The notes under the pieces are model-generated. The model had not been told where the DNA came from, ran no database searches, and worked only from the letters and a program-made list of their open reading frames with translations. Source: Adiantum capillus-veneris (Eukaryota > Streptophyta > Polypodiopsida > Polypodiales > Pteridaceae). Taken from it: a stretch of DNA of 64,000 bases. The stretch covers positions 96,250,382 through 96,314,381 of the forward strand of contig CM043971.1 of NCBI GenBank assembly GCA_014529385.2. Direction: 5' to 3'. Positions 12,246 through 22,878 of the stretch are shown piece after piece. The stretch's first letter is position 1. Every line of letters starts with the position of its first letter. Position numbers and translations under genes: made by a program.

Positions 12246-12338
12246 ATACACAAATATGGATGCTATTAACTTTGAAGTTTCTTTTAAGGAATTTTTAATA
12301 TCTTATGTTAAAATAGATTGTATTAGAGATTGAATGAT

Positions 12339-13012
12339 TGTTGTGCCCAATCGTACTTGAGGTAGATGTACTTGTGCACGGTGGTGACTTCACTGTGTTG
12401 CTCACTTGGTAGGCTGGCATGAGGCGGGACAACCATTCCTAGGGTTACTCGATGTCAGAGTCTTTATCTCTCTACAGTTCTACTACTAGATATGTGTCAC
12501 ATGTCACTTTCAATGATTTTACATATTTACTAGCATTTTTAGGCCATTTGTGAGATTGTGGGGTTTTCTGGTTGGGTAGGCAAAATTATGATTTTTCCTA
12601 CCCCTTATACTTTTGGGCATGTTGTTCAGTGTAGAAATCTAGCATTTGGGGCATTTCACTCTCTCTAATATTTTAAGTTGTGCTAGTGTTTTGCATGCTC
12701 TAGCATTTTTCCTCTCTCTAGTGTTTTGTCTCACCACATTGATCTCTCTCTTGCTGGCATTTTTTTCTAGCGCTACCTCTCTCCCTTGCTAGGACTCCCC
12801 TTCCATAGCGTGTGCACATCCTTTGCGGTGTGCCACATGCCATGGTTTGTGCTCGTGCTTGCTGATGGGCAGTACATGCTAGGACCTTGATGGTGAGGAG
12901 ATCCATCATCATAGATGTGAGATCTATTGGTTGCCGTCACCTAGAGGTGTTTTGCTCGTGGTTGCAGATGAGTTTCTCATCCAATTCACCCTTTTTGGCT
13001 GCACCTTTGACA
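12339..13012 (+). repeat. copia 5' LTR (674 bp)
   Basis: Starts TGTTGTGCCC (12339) and ends TTTGACA (13012), directly followed by a canonical plant initiator-Met primer-binding site. The start is inferred from the TG dinucleotide and the end of transposase-like sequence. The end is fixed by the primer site. The 3' LTR of this element was not found. Confidence 0.65.
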
Positions 13013-13025
13013 TGGTATCAGAGCC
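13013..13025 (+). promoter_or_regulatory. primer-binding site (tRNA-iMet type)
   Basis: TGGTATCAGAGCC is the usual plant retrotransposon site where initiator methionine tRNA primes minus-strand DNA synthesis. It lies immediately after the LTR end at 13012. Confidence 0.9.
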
Positions 13026-13179
13026 ATGCCATGCTCTTGAATCAGATCAATGATTTGGGCGAGATTGTGGTGCTACTTTGTCAGGATGAAAAGAGGCGGT
13101 TTACTATTTTTTAAACATTTTTCACCCTTTTGGGGCAGATTTTGGCTGTAGTGGATAGATTTGTAGTTTTCTACAAATC

Positions 13180-14072
13180 TCTCTCTGAGGGATATTGACT
13201 CTATCATCTAGAGAAGAGGGATGTTATACTCAGCCGTGATGTTATCTCCGACAAGATTTTACCTTCAGAGGGGGATTCTTCTCCCAAGTCTTCCACAATG
13301 ATTCCCGACTTGCTGATACTTGGAGACCCTGACTTTGATTTGCTTCTTGACGAACCCTCTTCTCCTACCCCTGTCTCTCAGGCTACGGAGGAGATTGCAC
13401 CCATTCCCAATGATGCTGATGACAATGGTTCTCATTATAGTGCTGAGACTCAATATACCAGTAGCTCCTCCCATGGTGAGAAAGTTAGAAAAGTTCACAA
13501 AGTGGATATTGGAGACTTTGCAAGCTTCAGCAAACTCAGATTTTCCACCCAATTGGCGTGAATCCAGTACTACATGATGCTCTTAGTGCTTCATATTGCT
13601 GAGGTAGATGGGACTTGGTTACATGTGAACTATGCTTTGATGTCTACAGGGATCAAGGACATAGATCTTGTTACCATTGAGGAAGCACTTTCAAAACCAA
13701 AACTGGAAATTGTCTATGCAGAAAGAACTAGACTCCATAAAAAAGAACAACACTTGGGTGGTGGTTCCACGGCCTACCAAGTGGAAAGTGATCGGTGTCG
13801 TCTACTAGACCAAGTACAAATTTGATGGTTCTTTGGACAAGCTCAAGGCAAGAATAGTTTCCAAAGGCTTTTCTTAGAAACCCGGTGTAGAGCTATACGA
13901 GAAGACCTTTGCACTGACCGTATGGATGGCAAACATTTGGATTGTATTTGTCCTTGTTGCCTTTTGTGGGTGGTCATTTTTTTAGATGGATGCTATTTTG
14001 GATTTGCTCAATGGTGATCTAGAGGAGGACATGTATGTGGAGAAACCTCCAAGGTTTGAGGATCCAAACTTC
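13180..14072 (+). pseudogene. copia integrase end and reverse transcriptase, part 1
   Basis: Begins in the C-terminal integrase motif (LEKRDVILSRDVISDKI, 13205-13260), continues through a Ser/Pro/Asp-rich linker, then enters RT: ALSKPK..KKNNTWVVVPRP (13690-13780), KWKVIGVVY, KYKFDGSLDKLKARIVSKGFS and MDAILDLLNGDLEEDMYVEKPPRFEDPNF. Single-base frameshifts near 13560 and 13700 and several stops make it dead. Gag, protease and the integrase core are missing between the primer site (13025) and 13180, an internal deletion of several kb. The reading is cut at 14072 by a transposon and resumes at 17942. Confidence 0.92.
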
Positions 14073-14184
14073 CACTATAAGAGAAAAATTCAAGAACTGG
14101 TAGCATTACCATGGATTAATAAAGGAAAATAGAAAGAGAAAATATTGTGTGTGCATCAATAACAACGGCAAATGATGTGGTAGT

Positions 14185-14320
14185 GGTTTAACAACAATAT
14201 ATGCGGTAATATAGCCACGATTGTTATGAGTATTACCATGCATATTACCTTGCATATTACCACGCATATTACCTCGCATATTACCTCATATATTACCGTG
14301 CATATTACCGCCATATGGAT
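14185..14320. repeat. subterminal repeats of the CACTA-type element (left)
   Basis: Degenerate 13-14-bp units of the form CATATTACC(G/T)(C/T)G repeat about seven times at 14228-14312, with related ATGCGGTAATAT units before them. The same motif on the other strand recurs near the right end (GGTAATATACGC, 17732-17770). Such arrays bind the tnpA-type protein in En/Spm. Confidence 0.75.
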
Positions 14321-15326
14321 TAAAAAAAATAAGATGCTAATCTAGTCCATCCAATTTGGATCCCTCAGATGAGCATCTTTATTGTTGACCTGCATAAAGT
14401 TATCTGGTCTTTGACTATCTTCTTCAAGCACATAGTTCACATCAACAAATATTGGTGGCTTCTTCTTAATACTCTTCTCTCACAAGGGAGCTCTATTTAC
14501 TTTAGGGGGTTTGTATACTCATCTTCAACATTGAAGAGTGAGCCAAATCAACCAGTGATTTGGAAGCTGATGTAGTTGATGATTGACTTAAGAACCTTTG
14601 TGCATGATCATAATTATAGTACTAGGTCCTAGGAGCACACTCGTAACCTCATTACAAAGTTTGTTTTGAATAAAGGATTTGTTGGATCTCGGGGGCTCCC
14701 CCTAAAAATACGTAAGTGTAGCACGTGAGGTAACCCGAAGGGGTTTTTTATATACCAAAGAGTTACAAAATTCCATGTACAAGAGGGGCTTAAAAATGAT
14801 AAATTGAAAAAAAGCTACAGGTTCATGAAGGAAGATGGGTCTTTTAATTCATGATGAAGTGTGTGTGTATAGGGGTTTTAAAAATACCTCTTGAATGCAC
14901 GTGCTATAGGTATTTTTGAAAGGTGGAACCCCCCCCCCCCCCGGGTGTTGGATACATCTCAATTAAGGAGTAAGGATCTAGCGAGTTTGATAAAGGGAAG
15001 ATAAGATGAAATGAACAAAACCTAAGAAGGGGTAGGTGAGGGGGGAGCCGGTTTGTGAGTTCAAAACTCCTGGATAATGGCTTTACCTTCTTGATAAACT
15101 GACCATTTCCCTATTGTGTGTGCTTCTCAAATCTTTTGGAGTTCTTCCTTCTTCTGTCCTTGAGAAGCCGCAATTGCTCTTGATTTGATCTACCTTGGTC
15201 TTGAAAGTGAGGATTGCATGGTTGGTGCGATATTCGTGTGTAAGAGAGGTGATTCTGGTTGACCCTGTTGTATCATGTGGGTTGTTTTTTGGATGTGAGC
15301 AAAGGAATTGTGGAACATTGATGGCA

Positions 15327-15656
15327 ATATCCTCTTGGCATTGTCATTCACGTAGCATGGACACTACACAATCTTCAACCTTACCAAGATGATATCTTGC
15401 ACTTGGGTTTTGACCTCCTTTGTGAGGGTGTTATCTACTTCCACCTTTGTGTTATTGAGCTTGAGGTCCCCTTCCCTTTCCACTCACTTGGAAGCCTGCC
15501 AATGCAAACATTGAGGGCGATATCCTCTTGGCATTGTCATTGACATAACGTGGACACTACACAATCTTCAACGTTACGAAAGATGATAACCTACACTTGG
15601 GTTTTGACCTCCTTTGTGAAGGTGGTCTCTACTTCCACCTTTGTGTTATTGAGCTT
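15327..15656. repeat. direct repeat, about 137 bp, two copies 193 bp apart
   Basis: The block beginning ATATCCTCTTGGCATTGTCA occurs at 15327 and 15520, and each copy runs to a shared TTATTGAGCTTGA end with scattered differences. It is an internal segmental duplication inside the CACTA-type element. Confidence 0.85.
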
Positions 15657-15815
15657 GATTTACATATGTTCCATCTCTTCATTTTTGCGGTTCTCCATTG
15701 TGGTGAGTCGAGCATCGATGGCGACGAGTCTATTCTTCAGCTACTTATTCTCCTTGCAAAGCTTCTCAACTTCATTTTGAAGACGTGTGTGTTATGTTGT
15801 TTGTCTTTTGGGGTG
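15395..15815 (-). pseudogene. decayed coiled-coil reading frame inside the CACTA-type element
   Basis: On the minus strand a heptad-like reading is visible: RLQNEVEKLCKENK, stop, LKNRLVAIDARLTTMENRK, EEMEHM, stop, IKLNNTKVEVETTFTKEV. The repeat copy at 15400-15470 encodes a similar LNNTKVEVDNTLTKEVKTQV. Leu/Val/Ile spacing and charged residues suggest a long coiled coil, as at the C-terminus of many tnpA-like En/Spm proteins. Stops and frame changes are present. The tnpA link is inferred from position inside a CACTA-type element, not from a recognised domain. Confidence 0.4.
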
Positions 15816-16099
15816 TTTCCATGACCCTAGAGAATGTAGACTTGCCTTGAGATGATGCTCAAGTGGCCATGATAGGTACATGCTTCCTATGAAGAGACTC
15901 AAAGCATCACTACAAGAGAGTCACAAGCAGCTTGAATAGAGTCAAAGTCGGTTCTCAAGATGAGTCTGAGAGTTGAGGGCAACTTGGACAAAGTTGAGGG
16001 CTGGCTAGTCCAAAAAAGTTGGGGTTGTGGGTAGCTTCAACAAAGTCAAAATCGTACGAATGATTAGTGGTGTGTGCAAGGCGGTCTAGGGTTGCCTAA

Positions 16100-16781
16100 T
16101 CTCTTCCTAAATCCTTACCTTATCTGTCTACTATCTACCTAATCTCTATCTATTTACTCTCTCTAAACCCTAATCTCTTCCTAAATCTCTACACCCTTTG
16201 TATCTGCTCTACCCACACCTGTCTCTACACTCTAATATTTTTCAATTCCTAACCTAATTTACCTAATCTCTATCTCTACCCTTTCTATCCCCTAATCTTG
16301 ACTCTCTCTATTGCTACTCTCTACATATTCTCCCTCTCTACCTAATCTACATAATCTTTACCCCCACTCTATTTACTCTATGTACACCTCTCTACACTCT
16401 AATCTATTTCTTTATCCTAACCTTATCTATCTACTCTCTACCTAATCTCTATCTCCACCTTCTCTCTACTCTCTCTATCCCCTAATCTTGACTCTCTCTC
16501 CACGTACTCTCTATCTCTATACCCTTTATCTAATCTCTCTCTCTCTCTCTCTCTCTACACCCTCTCTCTCTAAGATAGTAATCTCTCTCTACTTCCTCTC
16601 TATCTCCACTCTCTCTACACCCTCTACCCCTCTTTTCCTCTCTCTAATCTTTCTTCTTCTCTCTCATGCAACCTACATTATTTTAACACCTCCTCTCTCT
16701 AATCGCTCTTCTATCACCTCTTGTCTTCCCTCTCTTTTCTCCTCCCTCTAATCGCTCTTCTCCCATCTCTTTTCTTCTTCT

Positions 16782-16835
<54 letters not shown>

Positions 16836-16910
16836 TCTCTCCCACTCTCTAATTTCACATACACTAAATTGAATATTTCTCTCTCTAATATCTCTCTCTA
16901 AACCCTTTTT
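16100..16910. repeat. pyrimidine-rich low-complexity tract with (CT)n arrays
   Basis: About 800 bp made almost only of C/T and scattered A, built from short words such as CTCTCTA and CTAATCTCT, including a pure CT array at about 16785-16831. No gene on either strand. Confidence 0.85.
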
Positions 16911-17538
16911 TAATGTACAATTTATCATACTCTTATCACTTTTTTCCTAATGTTTAAATTTTTTCTCTTTTTGTCTCTATTTTTATTTTTATAATTTAAC
17001 ATACACATCAATTCACTCTAAGTTAACATTAATTTAACATTAGACATGCAAAAAGTTTAATGTGTAGGTGTGATGTTTAATTTGACTTTTTCTCTCTCTA
17101 CTTAAACATCTATTTAACATTAACCATTATATTTACGATAATCTCTCTTTCTCCCTCTCTTTTCTTCTCTCCTTTTTCTCTCTCCGTGATTACACACCAA
17201 GCAAGCAAGCGGACTAATATTTACACGTTTACAACAAACAATCAAACAAGCAAAGTGAGGTCAACCAAGCAAGCAAGAAGCACCTGCACCAAACATGAAA
17301 GAGCTACAATCTTTGAATCTAACTTTTCTAATGTGTGTGTGTTTAAGAAAAAAGGGGGGGGGGGATTTTGTAGTAGCTTACCTCTTGTGCTCCTCTAGCA
17401 TTCGAATCTTCTTGCGGTCGTCTTGTGTAGAGCCCTCTTGTGGTCTTCTCTCTCCTCTCCAACAATCGTGAATGATGGAGTGCTCCACCAAAGATTGATT
17501 GTGCATGTGTGTGTGTGTGTGCGTGTGAAGGAGAGAAA

Positions 17539-17540
<2 letters not shown>

Positions 17541-17613
<73 letters not shown>
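17541..17613. repeat. (GA)n microsatellite, about 36 units
   Basis: Uninterrupted GA run, followed at 17861-17889 by a shorter (CT)n run. Confidence 0.95.
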
Positions 17614-17615
<2 letters not shown>

Positions 17616-17858
17616 GTGAGTTTTGAGAGGAAGAGAAGGATAGAATGCGACTGCAGGTGCGATGGCGGTAGGAGTAGAAGAGCAAGATATGCTGCAAAAA
17701 ACGTGGCCTCTTGTACTTTTTGAAATATGCAAGGTAATATACGCACTAACATGCACGGTAATATACGCAATAATATTTGTGATAATATACAATGTAATAT
17801 TTAATTTACAAAATAAATCCTTCCCACTCCCCCCTCTCCCCTTTGGCCACCCCATTTT

Positions 17859-17891
<33 letters not shown>

Positions 17892-17938
17892 AAAACGCGG
17901 TAAAGGGACGTGGTAAACGCTTTGCAAATTTTATAGTA

Positions 17939-18250
17939 TTCACAGAGATGGTTTGTTGGTTGCTAAAGGCTCTTTAAGGCCTAAAGAAATCCCCTCGAGA
18001 ATGGTACCATAAGATAGACTCTTTCTTCCAACGACACTCCTTTTGACGATCTTTTGCAGACCTTGCACATTTACCGGCGTGAGGGAGGATTGGTGACACT
18101 TGTTATCCAGTATGTGGACGATGTTGTGATTACAAGTAGCCATGTTGAGCATTTTTAGATTCTAGCCATCATCTACATCAGCCTTGATGTACATCTATAA
18201 GAGAGCAATGGAGCCCTTGAGGGTGGTTGGGACCCAACATGCCATGTCGA
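17939..18250 (+). pseudogene. copia reverse transcriptase, part 2
   Basis: Continuation of the RT broken at 14072. After TTC the reading goes EMVCWLLKAL, stop, GLKKSPREWYHKIDSFFQRHSF, then after a frame change IQYVDDVVITSSHVEHF, which contains the YVDD active site. Recognisable homology fades at about 18250 and no RNase H is seen. Stops at GL and before RSFAD make it dead. Joined to 13180-14072 it is one RT gene split by the transposon. Confidence 0.9.
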
Positions 18251-18569
18251 ATCTTGCATGACATGGGAGACGTCCAATACAACTATTCATAGAGCCGGAC
18301 ATTGACAAAGCTCTTCAATGATTGATGCAATACTTTCTTGGACAACGCTCAATGCCAAGCATCCTCGGGCACAATTGATGAGGATGACTCGATGATGATT
18401 TTAGTTTTTCACTTTACTTCATTTCTATTCTTTGTACCAAGACATTGTATTTTTATTTTGTACCCAGACATTGTATTAGATTCACCAAGATTGTATCAGT
18501 TTGGTCTCATAGGTCATTTTAGCCTTTTCAAGACGTTTAATACAACATTTCATTTCTTTTAATTTACCT

Positions 18570-18771
18570 CTAAAGAGTGCGTCTGTGTGGATGCAGTGTG
18601 GTGTATGTGTGAAAGAAGGGGAGAGGGAGAGTGTAGATGATGTGTGGGTGGAGAAAGAATCTAATGAGCTACTCCTTATTGTTGTATATATGTACAACCA
18701 ATAAGATGACTAGTGGGTGAGCGTCCATAACCTGGGCGACCGGGCAAGGCACGTGTGCCTTTACCCCAACA
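18570..18771 (-). repeat. family D 3' LTR
   Basis: Matches 24560-24776 over about 190 bp, including GGGAGAGTGTAGA and the TATTGTTGTATATATGTA block. The outer end at about 18570 is approximate. Confidence 0.65.
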
Positions 18772-19117
18772 ATCTTCCACTTAAAGGCAAATGTGTCGAT
18801 AAATGGGTCCTACTAGCTAAACTACTAGTATGTACAAGAAAATAGGTGAGAGACTCTCTCAAGCTACACCCACTGGCTCACTCAATCATCTATATATGCA
18901 ACCATATCGGCTCTAGTGATAGGGAAGCATGCATATCCATGCTAGAGTGTAAATCCTACAGACTACTCTGTATGGTTTGTAAAACTCCACTATGCATCAT
19001 GCTAGTGTCAAATCACCATACGACTGACAATCCCTGCCTCAAATGCTCCACTGCAGCTGCTAGGTCGAGCCTCAACACTAGTAGTTCATACAAGATACAC
19101 TCGAACACTGAAAAAAT

Positions 19118-19315
19118 CTACACAAAGTTGTCAGTAATTTCCTCCCCTAAACTATCTATATGTACTGCATCATCATGACTACTCATCACGTATGAATGTG
19201 TCAAGGCCGACACTAGGATGTCTACGTCCCTCTCACCCATAGGTGGAAATGTGAATTTTGGCACCAACTCATCAGCCTCTAGCATGAGCCTATCAGAGAA
19301 CTCCATGTCTGTCAT
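19118..19315 (-). CDS. short ORF with an ERF-like N-terminal motif; possible captured gene fragment
   Basis: A 65-codon ORF starting [16 protein letters not shown] (ATG at 19315) and ending at 19118. The stretch [14 protein letters not shown] resembles the ER..MVSALTHV motif found N-terminal to the DNA-binding domain in some plant ERF transcription factors. No AP2/ERF DNA-binding domain follows. Upstream on the minus strand is a TATA-like block (ATATATATTC, about 19415) and a Ser/Ala-coding hexamer array, so this could be a promoter plus first exon carried inside the family D element. The family assignment rests on one short motif and is weak. It could equally be non-coding. Confidence 0.3.
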
Positions 19316-19487
19316 CTTGTCACGGGAACCGAATAATAGAGATAGACAGCAAAACAGAGGAAGAAATATTTGTATTGATAGTGTTTGATACAACAGAGGA
19401 GCAATTGAATATATATATGGGCGCACTCCGTTGTACGGAGCTCGAACCTCCCGACCACCCCCGAGCTTCAATTCGCTTGCATGCAGC

Positions 19488-19596
19488 GTCTCACTCGCAC
19501 TCGCACTCGCACTCGCACTCGCACTCGCACTCGCACTCACACTCGCACTCTCACTCTCACTCGCACTCACACTCGCACTCGCACTCGCACTCGCAG
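19488..19596. repeat. (CACTCG)n hexamer array
   Basis: About 18 units of ACTCGC/ACTCTC/ACTCAC hexamers in a row. The long Ser-Ala or Ser-His ORFs over it come from the repeat. Confidence 0.95.
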
Positions 19597-19797
19597 AAGA
19601 GAGAATGGTGAATCACCCCCAAAACGCACCACCCGTCCTTCTATTCTCCTCCAAAAAGCCTGCGACCTCTTAAAATAGCCGCTTTTCTATTTTTGGCGCT
19701 CGGTCGACTCGACTTGCGCGCCAATATACCTGCGAGAACAAGGTAAAAAAAACGTGATCGCGAAGCGATCCGTAGAGGTTAGTTTTTTTTTTTTTTT

Positions 19798-19890
19798 CAG
19801 CTGTCTTCAACTGAACATAACTCCCAAACGGAGCCACAATTTTTCAGCTGTCTTCAACTGAACATAACTCCCAAACGGAGCCAAAACAGC
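19798..19890. repeat. 47-bp tandem duplication
   Basis: The unit starting CAGCTGTCTTCAACTGAAC occurs twice with a period of 47 bp and almost no differences. Confidence 0.9.
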
Positions 19891-20639
19891 CCAAGTCCGT
19901 CTCATACAATCTTGTTGCCCTCGCTGCGCTCTTCGACGGCTATGTGATGGAAAATTTCCATAGCCTGCTCCGATTTGCTGAAAATCAACCTGCAAAACAG
20001 CATTTTCTACAAAAACGATGCAAAAACAGCAAATCCAACTTTTTTTCTTAATCTTTGGCCTTCAACGAGCATCAAAACATCAAAATCTCTAAAGACTCAA
20101 AGAACCAAAGTTGTTCCTTATAACGCAGGCTTCAATCGCTTCATACATCACTTTTTCAAAATCCCACGTTAACGCCTTCAAAAATGCCCCAGAAAGTGCC
20201 TTCCGGATCAAAAAATTTTATCGGACGAAAACAATCCACACATCCTTCTACACAGTGGACTAACTTTAAAATGACAAAAAAACTTCCTAGAAAACAAAAT
20301 TTATTACTAAAACACCTCGAAATCAAGTCTTGTTACACATCTCTACCTGTGTCTCTAGGGAGAAGGCGCGCTCTACCTCTGCATGCACAGACTCTAACAA
20401 CACATGCTGTGTCTCACTAGAGCATTATTGCTTTACCTCTATCTCTATAGAGTCCACTGGCATGTCCTGCATAGCTAAATGCTTTATCGCGTGAGCATGT
20501 CAAAGCTCACTCACAAAGGAGACATGTCCCGTCTCTCGCTCAAAGCATGACAACAACAAAACCGAGACCATGTCGTCTCGTACCTCAGACACATGCATAT
20601 GATATACCAAACCACTGCAGGGTCTTCTGGAAAACACTA

Positions 20640-21200
20640 ATGAACCACAATGCATTTGGAAAGAGTGCTATCTATAAAATGTCTAACACCCACAATATGC
20701 TAACTGTCTCATTGAGATCAAGCTTTGTCTTAGCTAAGGAACATAGCATACATGTTGTAGTGTATATGATGCACCATTGGGTAGTGACAAACAAACATCT
20801 CTTGCACCCTCAATGTCAAACGCTAAATCATCGGCTAAGTGCACACAACTGAAGCTGCGAAACCAGTCATGATGTGGAAAATTGCATCCTTAGCTAACAA
20901 CCAACGGGAAGAAGTGTCACCTCTCAAAGACATATAATCAGGAGGAACGCTAAAGGAAAATGTGAGATCACCGTCACTGGCATATGAAGCCACTACTCTA
21001 GCATGTGTCAAAACCTCATTTGCATCACACATAGATCTCCGTTGCTACCTCATACGTCTAAAACAATGGTGCCTAATGTTCCTTGTGTCACTGCAATGCC
21101 AACATCGCATGTATTGAAAACTACAAGACCGCTGTCTCTCCCGAGTCATCACTATAGACTCTAAAATGTCACACATGTCTACAACCATAAGTGAATATCA
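20640..21200 (-). pseudogene. copia gag zinc-knuckle and protease region, unit 1
   Basis: Second, more decayed copy of the gag-protease region described at 22399-22878. It shares the minus-strand block MCDANEVLTHARVVASYASD and WLLAKDAIFHI, then breaks where about 17 bases present in the other unit are missing near 20870. No open frame spans it. Confidence 0.6.
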
Positions 21201-22398
21201 TGAAACCAAACTATGCCAGGAAATCCTAGGAGAAATTTGACAGAATCTCCCTTGTAAACTGAGCAAAAAACTCAAGCACAATCTCTACCATAGACCATGC
21301 CAAAATGGAAACAAAGTGGGAGATCACTAACCACTACACAATCATGAAACCCATGATCAATCGCATCAAAACCGATGCTTACATATGCAGAAAATCAGCT
21401 CCACAATCTGGTATATCTGCAACAAGATGCTCCAAGATCCCCTATTCTCTCTCAAAATTTCCTCTTTGCAAGAGGGGTTGTACACGTTGATAGTGTGCAA
21501 ACAAGATGAAAATGAGAGCCTCTATAGCCTTGCACACACCACACCATCGAAAAGAAACACCATAAAGCTGCAGAAAACACCTATGTCGAACACCTACAGA
21601 GTCGGGTAAAAAATTCTCTAACCCAAACCATGATTAAAATTGTTGAAAACCAAGACCATAAAGACAAATCTTGTGTTGGGTAGACCTCCGTGGAGTACTC
21701 ATATGCTTGACTCCGATAACATATGAGAGAGGTACAAGCTTCCGAAGATGGGAGTCTCTGTAAAAGTTCCAAAAAAACAAGTCTTTGTAAGCAAAAGGGG
21801 TGTGCAGAGAATTGCAGCTAAAATAATGGGGGCATTTTCTACTTTATTGGAGTGGATTTCTCTTCCTTATCTTAGCTGACATCCTTCTCTCTCATCTCCG
21901 CTTTTTATTGGCTCATTTTGACCATTTTTTGGGAAAGGGGGCTCTATGTCGGTCACTTTGATTTGGGGAGTGTCCAATCGAAAAAAAAAAGTCCAAGTGC
22001 CTATCTAGCTGGTGGGAACCCATTTTGGGTGCCTCTGTCCCTCAACACCCACAAGTCCCCTATTGGCAAGGCAAGAGAGCACCATTTCCCCCTTTGATTC
22101 AACCTTAGGAGGTACCCACTCCCCCCTTTATAACCCCCATTTTCCACTTTCTCCACCCCATGTGGGATTACTTCATTGCCACTTGGCACCATCCTCGCAC
22201 CTCCCTACCTAAGCACACCAATTTTATGTTTTGCTCCCCACACCGAGAAATTTTTGCGGAAGCACTGATATACCAAACCACTGCAGGCTCCTCTAGAAAT
22301 CACTAATGAACCACAATGCATTGGAAAGAGTTCTCTCTAAGAAATGTCTAACACCCACAATATGCTAACTGTCTCATTGAGATCAAGCTTTATCTCAG

Positions 22399-22878
22399 CT
22401 AAGGAACATAGCGTACATGTTGTAACGTATATGATGCACCATTGGGTAGTGACAAACAAACATCTCTTGCACCCTCAATGTCAAATGCCAAACCATCGGC
22501 TAAGTGCACACAACCAAAGCTCTCACTAGAGAAGGTGCTAAACCAATGATGATGTGGTGTGATGTGGAAAATTGCATCCTTAGCTAACAACCAATGGGGA
22601 GAAGTGTCACCTCTCAAAGACATGTAATCAGGAGAAATGCTAAAGGCAAACATGAGATCACCGTCATTGGCATATGAAGCCACTACTCTAGCATGTGGCG
22701 AAACCTCATTTGCATCACACATATATCTCCGTTGTTGCCTGATACGTATGAAAGAATGGTGACTAATGTTCCTTGTGTGACTGCAATGCCAACATCGGAT
22801 GTATTGAAAACTACGAGACCACCATATCTCCCGAGTCATCACTATAGACTCTAAAATGTCACACATGTCTACAACCAT
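22399..22878 (-). pseudogene. copia gag end and protease region, unit 2
   Basis: A 159-codon minus-strand frame. A degenerate CCHC-like zinc knuckle (CWHCSHTRNISHHSF) is followed about 80 residues later by WLLAKDAIFHIT, which stands where copia proteases have the WILDSGAS.HMT active site, so the catalytic Asp-Ser-Gly is lost. The C-terminus, FGCVHLADG..IEGARDVCLSLPNG..LQHVRYVP, follows the usual order of a copia protease flap and end. It is recognisable by order of motifs but not active. Confidence 0.65.

Larger units (their letters stand above)
14073..17938. mobile_element. CACTA-type DNA transposon, non-autonomous (3866 bp)
   Basis: The left end starts CACTATAAGAGAAAA and the right end is its imperfect inverse, ending TTTTATAGTA (last base G to A changed). 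It is flanked by TTC on both sides (14070-14072 and 17939-17941), the 3-bp duplication expected of CACTA elements. The copia RT reading joins cleanly when the element and one TTC are removed. Subterminal arrays of GGTAATAT-like motifs lie at both ends (14160-14320 and 17725-17925), as expected for transposase-binding sites. No tnp2 gene is present. The inside holds a decayed coiled-coil reading frame, a 137-bp direct repeat, a pyrimidine-rich stretch and microsatellites. It would need transposase from another copy to move. Confidence 0.88.

Noticed and set aside
13013-13025. GGTATCAGAGC-type words considered as tRNA gene fragments (also 35408, 44668, 51414)
   Set aside because: Each lies directly beside an LTR end and no tRNA cloverleaf surrounds it. 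They are primer-binding sites.
19118-19570. 150-codon ORF with a Ser-Ala-Ser-Glu repeat N-terminus
   Set aside because: The N-terminal part is the hexamer array. Only the part from the ATG at 19315 was kept, as a weak candidate.
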